NCBI GenBank assembly: GCA_964458125.1
Contig: CAYWHE010000096.1
Coordinates: 1-14,714 of the forward strand
Length of the DNA: 14,714 bases
Reading direction: 5' to 3'
DNA from: CAYWHE01 sp964458125
GTDB lineage: Bacteria; Bacteroidota; Bacteroidia; AKYH767-A; OLB10
The translations under genes were made by a program, and so were the position numbers. A model generated the notes under the pieces. That model was not told where the DNA came from, ran no database searches, and saw nothing but the letters and a program-made list of their open reading frames with translations. This document shows, piece by piece, positions 1 through 6,033 of this stretch (positions are counted from its first letter, which is position 1; each line of letters starts with the position of its first letter).

Positions 1-38
1 CGGCCGACAAAAAACAACAGAAAACAAAAAAAACGACC

Positions 39-503
39 ATGGAACAAAACAAAGAAGACAAAAAATCAAACGGACAATGTCCAACTCCTTTTTCCCAAAC
101 CTACTTTCACGGAACAAAGTCAGACCTCAAAATTGGCGACTTTATTGAAGCGGGCAACCAATCAAACTTTGGACAACGAAAAAATGCAAAATACATTTTC
201 CTGACAGCTACCTTGGATGCCGCAATCTGGGGTGCCGAACTCGCCTTTGGAGAAGGACGTGAAAGAATTTATTTAGTGGAACCAACAGGAGCAATTGAAG
301 ATGACCCTGACCTGACAGACAAAAAATTCCCCGGCAATCCAACAAAATCCTATCGTTCTACACTTCCGTTTCAAGTTGTTGGAGAAGTAACTATCTGGCA
401 GGGACACGCAACTGAACAAGTTAAGGCTATGAAGGACGGATTGGCTAAACTTAAGGAACAAGGAATTAATTCGTTAAATGACCAGCCAAATCAGACCATC
501 TGA
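39..503 (+). CDS. arr: NAD(+)-dependent rifampin ADP-ribosyltransferase (Arr family)
   Basis: This 154-residue cytoplasmic enzyme would transfer ADP-ribose from NAD+ to the ansa-chain hydroxyl of rifamycins and inactivate them. The length fits the Arr family (about 140-150 residues). Family motifs are clear: YFHGTK at 22-27, TLDAAIWGAELA at 58-69, VEPTGAIEDDP at 80-90 and KFPGNPTKSYR at 96-106. Known catalytic residues of the mycobacterial enzyme are His19, Tyr49 and Asp84. By gapless alignment from memory these fall on H24, F54 and D89, so the tyrosine appears to be phenylalanine. The ATG at 39 is the only sensible start; residues 1-20 are a variable extension. The leader is very A-rich, and the gene is poorer in GC than the genes downstream (26 of 60 bases are G or C at 121-180). 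This may hint at separate ancestry. A weak hairpin (491-503) spans the stop codon. The family call is secure; actual resistance is inference. Confidence 0.92.
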   Translation: MEQNKEDKKSNGQCPTPFSQTYFHGTKSDLKIGDFIEAGNQSNFGQRKNAKYIFLTATLDAAIWGAELAFGEGRERIYLVEPTGAIEDDPDLTDKKFPGNPTKSYRSTLPFQVVGEVTIWQGHATEQVKAMKDGLAKLKEQGINSLNDQPNQTI

Positions 504-1034
504 CTTCATAAAAAACCATATTCTGACAAATCTATATGAGCCACAACACCCGATGGAACACAGGCGCTACTAACCTAAACCCGATGGAGCAAGGCCATGA
601 AACAATAAATCGAAAACGAAATTTTGTTTTGGCCCCAGCGAACAGCGGGACGGGTGTAAAAACAATGTGATGACGATTGTTTTCAAACAAATAAAAATTG
701 ATGCAACTGCCCGCCTGGAGTATGGCAGCCGGTTTGACAAGTGCAGCTCCAGCTATAAACAGGATTATCCCGGCCAGGCCGCCCAGCGGGAAACCGGTAA
801 GTTGACGCTCGCAACAGAAAAATAATTCCCGTCCGTCCGGCAGATTCGCCGGGCTTTAATTTGAGATTATTTTTTAGTACGTTTACAGCAGGAATAAAAT
901 AACCAATTCCGGCCCCTCTTTCTGAAATGCGAAAATCCATTCACTGACCCGGATGGCCATGTACACCATGAACAGGAAGGTATTGTCCGAACTGTTCTTT
1001 AACCAGACCTGTATCAAACCAAAACGAATTTAAT
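504..1034. other. Gene-poor interval between arr and the DUF1801 gene
   Basis: I see no convincing gene in these 531 bases. The open frames on the minus strand here have no recognisable domain and are rejected. A 7-bp hairpin with one G-T pair occurs at 835-854 (GTCCGGC, six-base loop, GCCGGGC), followed by a T-rich but interrupted stretch; it could be a weak terminator. The ten-base string ACCCGATGGA occurs twice, near 550 and 580. A 26-codon open frame (953-1033) ends one base before the DUF1801 start and is discussed as a finding. I found no TAnnTTTG promoter element here. Confidence 0.5.
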
Positions 1035-1469
1035 ATGGCCGGAAAAAAATCAAAACTGGTTGAAATTAAAACAAAACCGACCGCTGCAAGCGTGGAGGAT
1101 TTTATCAACCAGGTGGAGGATGAACAAAAGCGCAAGGACAGTTTCACGCTTCTGGAAATAATGAAAAATGCCAGCGGGGAGGAGCCCGTATTATGGAGCA
1201 GTTCCGTTATCGGATTTGGCCAAAAAAGATATAAAAGCCCAACCACAGGACGGGAAGTGGATTGGCTACGGATCGGCTTCTCCCCCCGTAAAGCCAACCT
1301 GTCTCTTTATATCAGCATTGGTATACAGGAACATGCGGCTGCTCTCAAAAAACTTGGCAAGCATAAAACCGGTGCGGGATGCCTCTATATCAACAAGCTG
1401 GAGGATATCGATTTGAACGTGCTGAAAGGAATGATTGATGTATCGTTAAATAAAAAATCAGGGGTTTGA
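1035..1469 (+). CDS. DUF1801 domain protein
   Basis: This is a 144-residue soluble protein of the DUF1801 family (YdhG-like). The family is widespread in bacteria and has no established biochemical role. Recognisable features in order are ASVEDFINQVEDEQKRKDS (18-36), the GEEPVLWSSSVIGFG stretch (48-62), IGFSPRKANLSLYI (79-92) and LGKHKTGAGCLYINKLEDID (107-126). All are hallmarks of the family, and the length is typical. There is no signal peptide or membrane segment. The ATG at 1035 follows an A/T-rich leader without a clear Shine-Dalgarno, which is normal for Bacteroidota. The stop codon lies in the bases directly before repeat copy 1, in a string also found before copy 2. Neighbours (arr upstream, a small membrane protein downstream) do not indicate a pathway. 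The family assignment is strong; the function is unknown. Confidence 0.88.
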   Translation: MAGKKSKLVEIKTKPTAASVEDFINQVEDEQKRKDSFTLLEIMKNASGEEPVLWSSSVIGFGQKRYKSPTTGREVDWLRIGFSPRKANLSLYISIGIQEHAAALKKLGKHKTGAGCLYINKLEDIDLNVLKGMIDVSLNKKSGV

Positions 1470-1473
1470 ACAC

Positions 1474-1558
1474 ATCCCGATTCTCTTCGCCATCGGGATT
1501 CATTCGACTACGACTTTCACTTCGGACTTTGTCCCTGTAAAAGTCCAGTCGAATTGAA
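1474..1558. repeat. Structured intergenic repeat, copy 1
   Basis: This is the first of three near-identical 85-nt elements; it differs from copy 2 at five positions. It holds two hairpins. The first is a perfect 8-bp stem, ATCCCGAT with ATCGGGAT, around a 10-base loop. The second is a layered stem: ATTCGACT with AGTCGAAT outside, GACTTT with AAAGTC inside, and GGAC-TTT-GTCC at the tip. It begins five bases after the DUF1801 stop codon and could act as a transcription terminator or RNA stabiliser there. No transposase is nearby. The form resembles REP-type or MITE-like intergenic repeats, but I cannot assign a family. Confidence 0.85.
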
Positions 1559-1709
1559 TACAATAACCGGTCAGGACGGACCATTTTCACATCCAGCCGG
1601 TGTTTAAAAAAAATCAACTCCGATACTTTTTCTTACATACCTTTAAAACCGGACAAAACGAAAAGCAGTGAAGTGACAATTGTACAACTGATGAATCAAA
1701 CCCTAAATC

Positions 1710-1901
1710 ATGAAAGAGAATCCAAAATGGAATAGCCGGCCCGGACCATCGGGCAGTATTTATGGCCTTGCTTTTATAGGAGCAGCCATTTATTTTATAC
1801 AGCATGCAACCACTTTCTGGGGCGGGGTGCTGGGTTTCCTTAAAGCGCTGGTATGGCCTGCCATACTTATTTACAAATGCCTGGAGTATCTGAAAATGTG
1901 A
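1710..1901 (+). CDS. Small two-helix membrane protein
   Basis: This is a 63-residue protein of unknown function. The N-terminus is polar and rich in Pro and Gly (KWNSRPGPSGS, residues 6-16). Two hydrophobic stretches follow, about 17-35 and 37-57, broken by HATTFW (32-37). A short basic end (YKCLEYLKM) closes it. The arrangement predicts an inner-membrane hairpin. The GLAFIGAAIYFIQHAT and GVLGFLKALVWPA patterns resemble small hypothetical proteins I recall from several bacterial groups, so I regard it as a real gene rather than a chance frame; that rests on memory. The ATG at 1710 is chosen because the polar head starts immediately. It lies alone, with repeat copy 1 about 150 bases upstream and copies 2 and 3 downstream. 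No known partner is adjacent. Confidence 0.72.
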   Translation: MKENPKWNSRPGPSGSIYGLAFIGAAIYFIQHATTFWGGVLGFLKALVWPAILIYKCLEYLKM

Positions 1902-2017
1902 GCATGCATGAAAATTACCTGCCCCAGACCAATTATTACAAAAAACAAAACACATGCTGATCACGAAAATCGAATCAAGGGTATGAACCCCGGGGCAAGC
2001 AGCGAGGTTTTGAACCG

Positions 2018-2102
2018 ATCCCGATTCGCTTCGCGACCGGGATTCATTCGACTACGACTTTCACTTCGGACTTTGTCCTTGTAAAAGTCAAGTCGAATTG
2101 AA
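2018..2102. repeat. Structured intergenic repeat, copy 2
   Basis: This is the second copy of the 85-nt element, with only three differences from copy 3. The first hairpin has a 6-bp stem (ATCCCG with CGGGAT) and an inner TCGC-TTC-GCGA stem. The second pairs 2046-2053 with 2091-2098, 2056-2061 with 2084-2089, and 2068-2071 with 2075-2078. The bases just before the element, TTTTGAACCG, resemble those before copy 1. It lies 117 bases from copy 3 in the same orientation, downstream of the small membrane gene. Confidence 0.87.
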
Positions 2103-2134
2103 AAATTCCGATGCATGCAGCATGGATGAAACCG

Positions 2135-2219
2135 ATCCCGATTCGCTTCGCGACCGGGATTCATTCGGCTACGACTTTCACTTCGGACTTTGTCCTTATA
2201 AAAGTCAATTCGAATTGAA
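2135..2219. repeat. Structured intergenic repeat, copy 3
   Basis: This is the third copy of the element, in the same orientation as the other two. Its differences from copy 2 are all in the second half: A to G in the left outer arm, G to A near the tip, and G to T in the right outer arm. The arm changes turn one pair into G-T and break another, so they are decay rather than compensation. The first hairpin is unchanged. It is followed by about 200 bases leading to the T9SS protein gene at 2422. Confidence 0.87.
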
Positions 2220-2299
2220 TTAATGGAAGGTAAACCGGATCCCAATTAAAGTGATTCTTTTTATCTTTCCGGCAATAGCCTGTAGTTATGAGTTATCCT

Positions 2300-2333
2300 C
2301 CAGGAAACCCACTTCCTGGTCAGGCCCGCCTGA
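2300..2333 (+). promoter_or_regulatory. Tandem hairpins upstream of the T9SS propeller gene
   Basis: Two perfect hairpins lie back to back: CCAGGAA-ACCCAC-TTCCTGG (2300-2319) and TCAGG-CCCG-CCTGA (2320-2333). They end 88 bases before the ATG at 2422. No run of T follows, so an intrinsic terminator is unlikely. The first hairpin shares 16 of 18 bases with one in the leader of the next T9SS gene (4129-4146). I could not find a clear TAnnTTTG promoter upstream of it, so whether it is transcribed with the gene is unknown. Confidence 0.4.
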
Positions 2334-2421
2334 GTTAAGTTTATCAGTTGATATTTTTTTCATAATCGTCCTTCTTCCGATTATCATTACCCGCCTCAAT
2401 GTAATTTATAAAAACACCACC

Positions 2422-3870
2422 ATGAAACCAGGCCTGATGACACTGCTGCTTTCATTGCTGCTATACCAAAGTCATGGACAGGCTGTATTTGAAAAAAAAT
2501 TCAGCCCGTCGAATAAGCAATACGGCCGGGAAATCCATGAAACGGCCGATCATGGATTTTTTCTGCAGGGGACGATTGAACAGGGGTACCGGAATTGTTA
2601 CCTGGTCAGGACCGATTCACTGGGTGACACGCTGTGGACCAAAACATACGGAACCGACTCCATTCAGTATTATGCGTATGACATGGTCAGCCTGCCGGAC
2701 GGGGGTTATCTTGTTTGCGGCGATTACCAGGAAGTCAGCACCTCTCCCAGCATGGACAGCTATGTTCAGAAACTGGACAGCAACGGTAATGAAGTCTGGT
2801 TTAACCTCTTCGGCTGGCCGACGGCGCTGGGCGGCAATAAGGACCATGCCCAGCTTGTGAAAACGCTGACTGACGGTTCGGTGATCGTGGAAGGATCCAC
2901 CAAAGATTTTTATATCAGCGTTGGCAATTACCAGGCTCTGGGAATCGGCTGGCGAAGCTACCTGGCCAAATTCGACAGCTCGGGCCTATTACAGGATATC
3001 GTTACGGTGGGTTTGAAAATTGACACCATGTGGGGACCCGACTATTCGGCATTTCATATGGAAACCATCGGTAATAAAATTTACTGGCTGGGGATCAACT
3101 CCTACGCCCATTATCCGAATACCGGAAAGACCATCCTGGCCGTATTTGATTCCGCGCTGGACACCCTGTTTACGATTGACAGCGGGTTAAATTCGTATTA
3201 TGGATTAGGCGGGACCGGTGATGATCACCTGCTGTTATTTGGAAACGGAATTACCGCTAAAATGGACACCCTTGGCAACTTTTTATGGACCATGCCCAAT
3301 GCTTCCCCCTCCATGCCCTATGCCATGGTTGAAACAGGTAATGGTGAATTTATTTCGGTCGGAGGCACGGATTATATCAGTCCCTTTGGAGCGGATTTTT
3401 ACGGTGCAGGTAATCCACCGGTTTACCTCAACAGGTATTCCTCTTCCGGCAGCTTAAGTGCCAGCGCCGTCATCAACGTCCCTCCCGGCATAACCATGCA
3501 GCTTGGCTTTGACGTAACGGCCACGGTCGATAACGGATTTGCTTTTACCGGATTCAGCGATCAGGCCATCTGGCTGGTGAAAACAGATAGTACCGGAAAT
3601 TTCAGCTCAGGCCTGGCGGACTTCGGTTTGCCGGATGAACGGATCAGGTTGTTTCCCAATCCGGCCTCCACATCCTGCGAAATTTCTTCCGAAGAAAATC
3701 CCGTCAGCCTGGATGTTTACTCGCTTACCGGAACCAGGGTTTTCACTACCCTTTTGCAGGACAAGTCATATACGTTGACACTGAATGACTTTTCAGAGGG
3801 ATTTTACCTGCTCAGCCTGACAGACCGGGCGGGAAAAATATCCCGGAGAAAACTGCTCGTTGCCAGGTGA
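2422..3870 (+). CDS. Secreted beta-propeller-like protein with T9SS sorting domain
   Basis: This 482-residue protein has an N-terminal signal peptide (about 1-20, cleavage after SHGQ). The body contains seven weak motifs of the type D-G-(G/N)-hydrophobic-x-hydrophobic-x-G, at about 43, 93, 151, 217, 267, 307 and 370. They alternate with segments such as YVQKLDSNGNEVW, which is typical of bacterial beta-propellers. The C-terminus from LFPNPAS (410) to the end is a type A T9SS sorting domain. It should therefore cross the outer membrane by T9SS and be anchored or released at the surface. The open frame extends upstream to 2251, but I chose the ATG at 2422 because it gives an immediate signal peptide. 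The upstream extension is unlike any leader and overlaps the hairpins. Ligand and role are unknown; no catalytic motif is seen. Confidence 0.87.
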   Translation: MKPGLMTLLLSLLLYQSHGQAVFEKKFSPSNKQYGREIHETADHGFFLQGTIEQGYRNCYLVRTDSLGDTLWTKTYGTDSIQYYAYDMVSLPDGGYLVCGDYQEVSTSPSMDSYVQKLDSNGNEVWFNLFGWPTALGGNKDHAQLVKTLTDGSVIVEGSTKDFYISVGNYQALGIGWRSYLAKFDSSGLLQDIVTVGLKIDTMWGPDYSAFHMETIGNKIYWLGINSYAHYPNTGKTILAVFDSALDTLFTIDSGLNSYYGLGGTGDDHLLLFGNGITAKMDTLGNFLWTMPNASPSMPYAMVETGNGEFISVGGTDYISPFGADFYGAGNPPVYLNRYSSSGSLSASAVINVPPGITMQLGFDVTATVDNGFAFTGFSDQAIWLVKTDSTGNFSSGLADFGLPDERIRLFPNPASTSCEISSEENPVSLDVYSLTGTRVFTTLLQDKSYTLTLNDFSEGFYLLSLTDRAGKISRRKLLVAR

Positions 3871-3931
3871 GCAGGATCCCACGGGCTTTTTCATCCGGAC
3901 AGGCTTTCCCATCCAGGGATATAATGCCGGA

Positions 3932-3984
3932 CAGGATCAAAGACCATTACCTGAAAGGAATGATCCTGCCGTTATATTTTTTTT
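3932..3984 (+). terminator. Candidate intrinsic terminator after the first T9SS gene
   Basis: CAGGATCA (3932-3939) pairs perfectly with TGATCCTG (3961-3968) around a 21-base loop. After eight bases comes a run of eight T (3977-3984). The stem is strong, but the loop is long and the T run is not immediately adjacent, so it is a plausible rather than classical terminator. It would separate the gene ending at 3870 from the promoter at 4028-4058. Confidence 0.5.
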
Positions 3985-4027
3985 CAAGGAAGAAACCTGT
4001 TCAACCTGAAAATTATCTCCGGCAGCA

Positions 4028-4058
4028 TTTGTTTTCCGAATATTAATTTGTATTTTTG
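4028..4058 (+). promoter_or_regulatory. Bacteroidota housekeeping promoter (TTTG-N19-TAnnTTTG)
   Basis: TTTG at 4028-4031 is followed after exactly 19 bases by TATTTTTG at 4051-4058. This matches the -33/-7 consensus of the Bacteroidota primary sigma factor. Transcription would begin near 4062-4067 and leave a leader of about 125 bases before the ATG at 4189. It is the best promoter in the window. Confidence 0.75.
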
Positions 4059-4066
4059 ATTTTCTG

Positions 4067-4155
4067 AACGGCCTGCATCCATCAGGTTTGTTTCCCGGAA
4101 TCCGGTTCATTCAGAGGGATACGGGAAACAGGAAACCCTTTTCCTGCCGGCCGTT
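4067..4155 (+). promoter_or_regulatory. Structured 5' leader of the DFDPG propeller gene
   Basis: An outer 7-bp pairing, AACGGCC (4067-4073) with GGCCGTT (4149-4155), encloses most of the leader and begins near the predicted transcript start. Inside it TGTTTCCCG (4089-4097) pairs over nine bases with CGGGAAACA (4122-4130). CAGGAAA (4129-4135) pairs with TTTCCTG (4140-4146) over a four-base loop. The last two pairings share two bases. GTTTCC at 4090 could also pair with the second GGAAAC at 4131, so alternative folds are possible. This was found by eye, with no energy calculation. It matches no riboswitch class I know. Confidence 0.4.
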
Positions 4156-4188
4156 GACAAATTCATTCCCTTACGAACCATTTGTACG

Positions 4189-5904
4189 ATGAGAAAAAAA
4201 ACATTCCTGTTGCTGATCAGCCTCAGCCTGGTTGCATTCCATCTCCGTGCCCAGAATTACAACTGGGCAAAAAATATCGGCAGCGACCAGTCCAACGGCC
4301 AGGGCATAACGTCCTACGGCATGGCAGCCGACAACAACGGCAATGTTTACCTGGCCGGCGCCTTTGACGGCACCGTTGATTTTGACCCGGGACCCGGAGT
4401 TTCCGCCATTACCACAGCAGGCTCCTTTGATATATTTTTTGCCAAGTACGATGCTGGCGGAAATTACCTGTGGGCGAAAAGCATTGGCAGCACGATGTCG
4501 GACATTTGCTTTACAATGGCCGTTGACGGCAACGGCCATGTGTTCCTGGGAGGTTACTACGGGGACCTCACCGACTTTGATCCCGGCAGCGGAATCCAGA
4601 ACCTGAACTTTACGGGCAGCGAAGATGCCTTCCTCGCGAAATACGACAACAATGGAAATTACCTGTGGGCCAAAGGTTTTGGCGGCACCGGCGTGGATGC
4701 CGTATACAGCCTCGCCACAGACGGAGGCGGAAACATTTTTGCCGCTGGACAGTTTCAGATGATTGTTGATTTTGATCCGGGACCAGGCGTTGATTCACTC
4801 ATCGTCATAGGTGGTCCTGCGTCCAGCAACCTCTTTTTCGCCAGGTTTGATGCCTCCGGAAATTACCTGTGGGCCAGGCAAATCAACACGGAATCTTATC
4901 CCGCCATTGCCACGGATGGTAACGGCAACTCTTACCTGACCGGTTCTTATGCAGGCACGGTGGATTTTGATCCCGGGACCGGGGTGAATAACCTGCCGTT
5001 TTATGGAAACCAGGAAATTTTCTTTGCCGGATATGATGCCGGCGGCAATCACCTTTATGCCCATGGACTGGGAAGCACATGGAACGATGCCGGCAGCGGT
5101 ATTGTGGCCGATAACAATGGAAATGTTTATGTCACAGGAAATTTCGGCGGCAGCATTGACTTTGATCCCGGGTCGGGACAGGACAGCCTGACGGCAACCT
5201 GGAATTCCGATATCTTTCTGGCCAAATACGATGCCGGCGGAAATTATGTTTGGGCCAATCATTTCGCCAGCGACTTCCCGTCCGTTTTGGCAAAGCCTGT
5301 CGCGCTGCACAACAATGATATTTTACTTACAGGGGCCTTCTATGGCACTTCCGATTTTGATCCGGGTCCCGGAGTGGCCAACCTGGTCTCTGCCGGCAAT
5401 GCAGATGTTTTCTTCGCCCGGTTTGATAATGCCGGAAACTATCTGTCGGCCAAAAGCACGGGTAATGCATTCAGCAATGATTTCGGTTCATCCATTGCCG
5501 TTGGCGGCGGCGGAAGCATACTGGTCACGGGTTTGTTCACGGACAGCGCTGATTTTGATCCGGGACCCGGTACGGCAACCCTGCATTCCGCAATCCCTTT
5601 CGGACAGGATGTTTTCTTTGCGAATTATTCCTCAGGTCCGGTATTCGTGAACAACCCGGCCTCCGGGCATGCTGACATGGATGTTTATCCAAATCCTTCC
5701 GATGGTGAAATCCATATCGTTCCGGGGAAAAATATTCCAAACGGAACCTTCATGCTCTTTAACAGCCTGGGCGAAAAAATAAGATCCTGGAGAATTGAAA
5801 ACTCCCAACCCGAAACAATAACTTTTCATGCACCGCCCGGCCTTTTTTTCCTGATGCTGAGCACGCATGAAAACAGGCAGGTGAGAAAGATCCAGGTGAG
5901 GTAA
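4189..5904 (+). CDS. Secreted seven-repeat DFDPG beta-propeller with T9SS sorting domain
   Basis: This 571-residue protein has a signal peptide (1-22, ending HLRAQ). Seven units each carry DFDPG followed by hydrophobic strands, with the motif at 64, 129, 194, 259, 324, 389 and 455. Spacing is 65 residues five times and then 66. Each unit also has a D-x-(N/G)-G-N-(V/I)-type strand and a GNYLWAK-like strand. The pattern is that of SBBP-type bacterial beta-propeller repeats, and seven units suggest one closed seven-bladed ring. A type A T9SS sorting domain follows, from about 498 (DVYPNPSDGE) to the end. The protein should be surface-exposed; its ligand is unknown. The Asp/Asn/Gly-rich turns could bind calcium, which is inference. 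It has its own promoter and a structured leader. A weak hairpin follows the stop codon, then the CotH-like gene on the same strand. Confidence 0.9.
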   Translation: MRKKTFLLLISLSLVAFHLRAQNYNWAKNIGSDQSNGQGITSYGMAADNNGNVYLAGAFDGTVDFDPGPGVSAITTAGSFDIFFAKYDAGGNYLWAKSIGSTMSDICFTMAVDGNGHVFLGGYYGDLTDFDPGSGIQNLNFTGSEDAFLAKYDNNGNYLWAKGFGGTGVDAVYSLATDGGGNIFAAGQFQMIVDFDPGPGVDSLIVIGGPASSNLFFARFDASGNYLWARQINTESYPAIATDGNGNSYLTGSYAGTVDFDPGTGVNNLPFYGNQEIFFAGYDAGGNHLYAHGLGSTWNDAGSGIVADNNGNVYVTGNFGGSIDFDPGSGQDSLTATWNSDIFLAKYDAGGNYVWANHFASDFPSVLAKPVALHNNDILLTGAFYGTSDFDPGPGVANLVSAGNADVFFARFDNAGNYLSAKSTGNAFSNDFGSSIAVGGGGSILVTGLFTDSADFDPGPGTATLHSAIPFGQDVFFANYSSGPVFVNNPASGHADMDVYPNPSDGEIHIVPGKNIPNGTFMLFNSLGEKIRSWRIENSQPETITFHAPPGLFFLMLSTHENRQVRKIQVR

Positions 5905-5926
5905 ACAGGCTTCGGAAGAGCCCTGT
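5905..5926 (+). terminator. Weak hairpin directly after the stop codon
   Basis: ACAGGCT pairs with AGCCCTGT, with one bulged C, around a seven-base loop immediately after the TAA at 5902-5904. Only AGTTTCGG follows, with no T run, so factor-independent termination is doubtful. It may protect the 3' end of the message. Confidence 0.25.
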
Positions 5927-6003
5927 AGTTTCGGTAAGAATTCGGTATTGAAGTCCAATGATGGTTTACCCCGGCTGATTCAGAACCAATTATTTATTAT
6001 GTC

Positions 6004-6011
6004 TATTTTTG
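6004..6011 (+). promoter_or_regulatory. TAnnTTTG -7 element of the CotH-like gene
   Basis: TATTTTTG matches the Bacteroidota -7 consensus exactly. No good TTTG lies 19-20 bases upstream, so the promoter is incomplete. The element ends one base before an ATG at 6013. Transcription would start downstream of that codon, which supports the ATG at 6034 as the true start, with a leader of roughly 15 bases. Confidence 0.5.
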
Positions 6012-6033
6012 TATGCATCATCATCCTCGATTT

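Noticed and set aside
504..620. Integron attC site downstream of arr, since arr genes often travel as cassettes
   Set aside because: I could not find paired core sites with the required inverse symmetry, and no integrase is in the window.
683..1297. Two minus-strand open frames (683-940 and 941-1297) as genes
   Set aside because: No recognisable domain and odd residue composition; the second runs antisense through the clear DUF1801 gene.
1474..2219. CRISPR array
   Set aside because: There are only three units, of 85 bases, unevenly spaced (gaps of about 460 and 32 bases), and a gene lies between two of them. No cas genes are present.
2251..2421. Upstream extension of the first T9SS protein to an ATG at 2251
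   Set aside because: The ATG at 2422 gives an immediate signal peptide; the extension has no homologous look and runs through the tandem hairpins.
4189..5904. Recent tandem DNA duplication within the propeller gene
   Set aside because: The seven units are regular in protein but clearly diverged in nucleotide sequence, including codon choices in the DFDPG motif.
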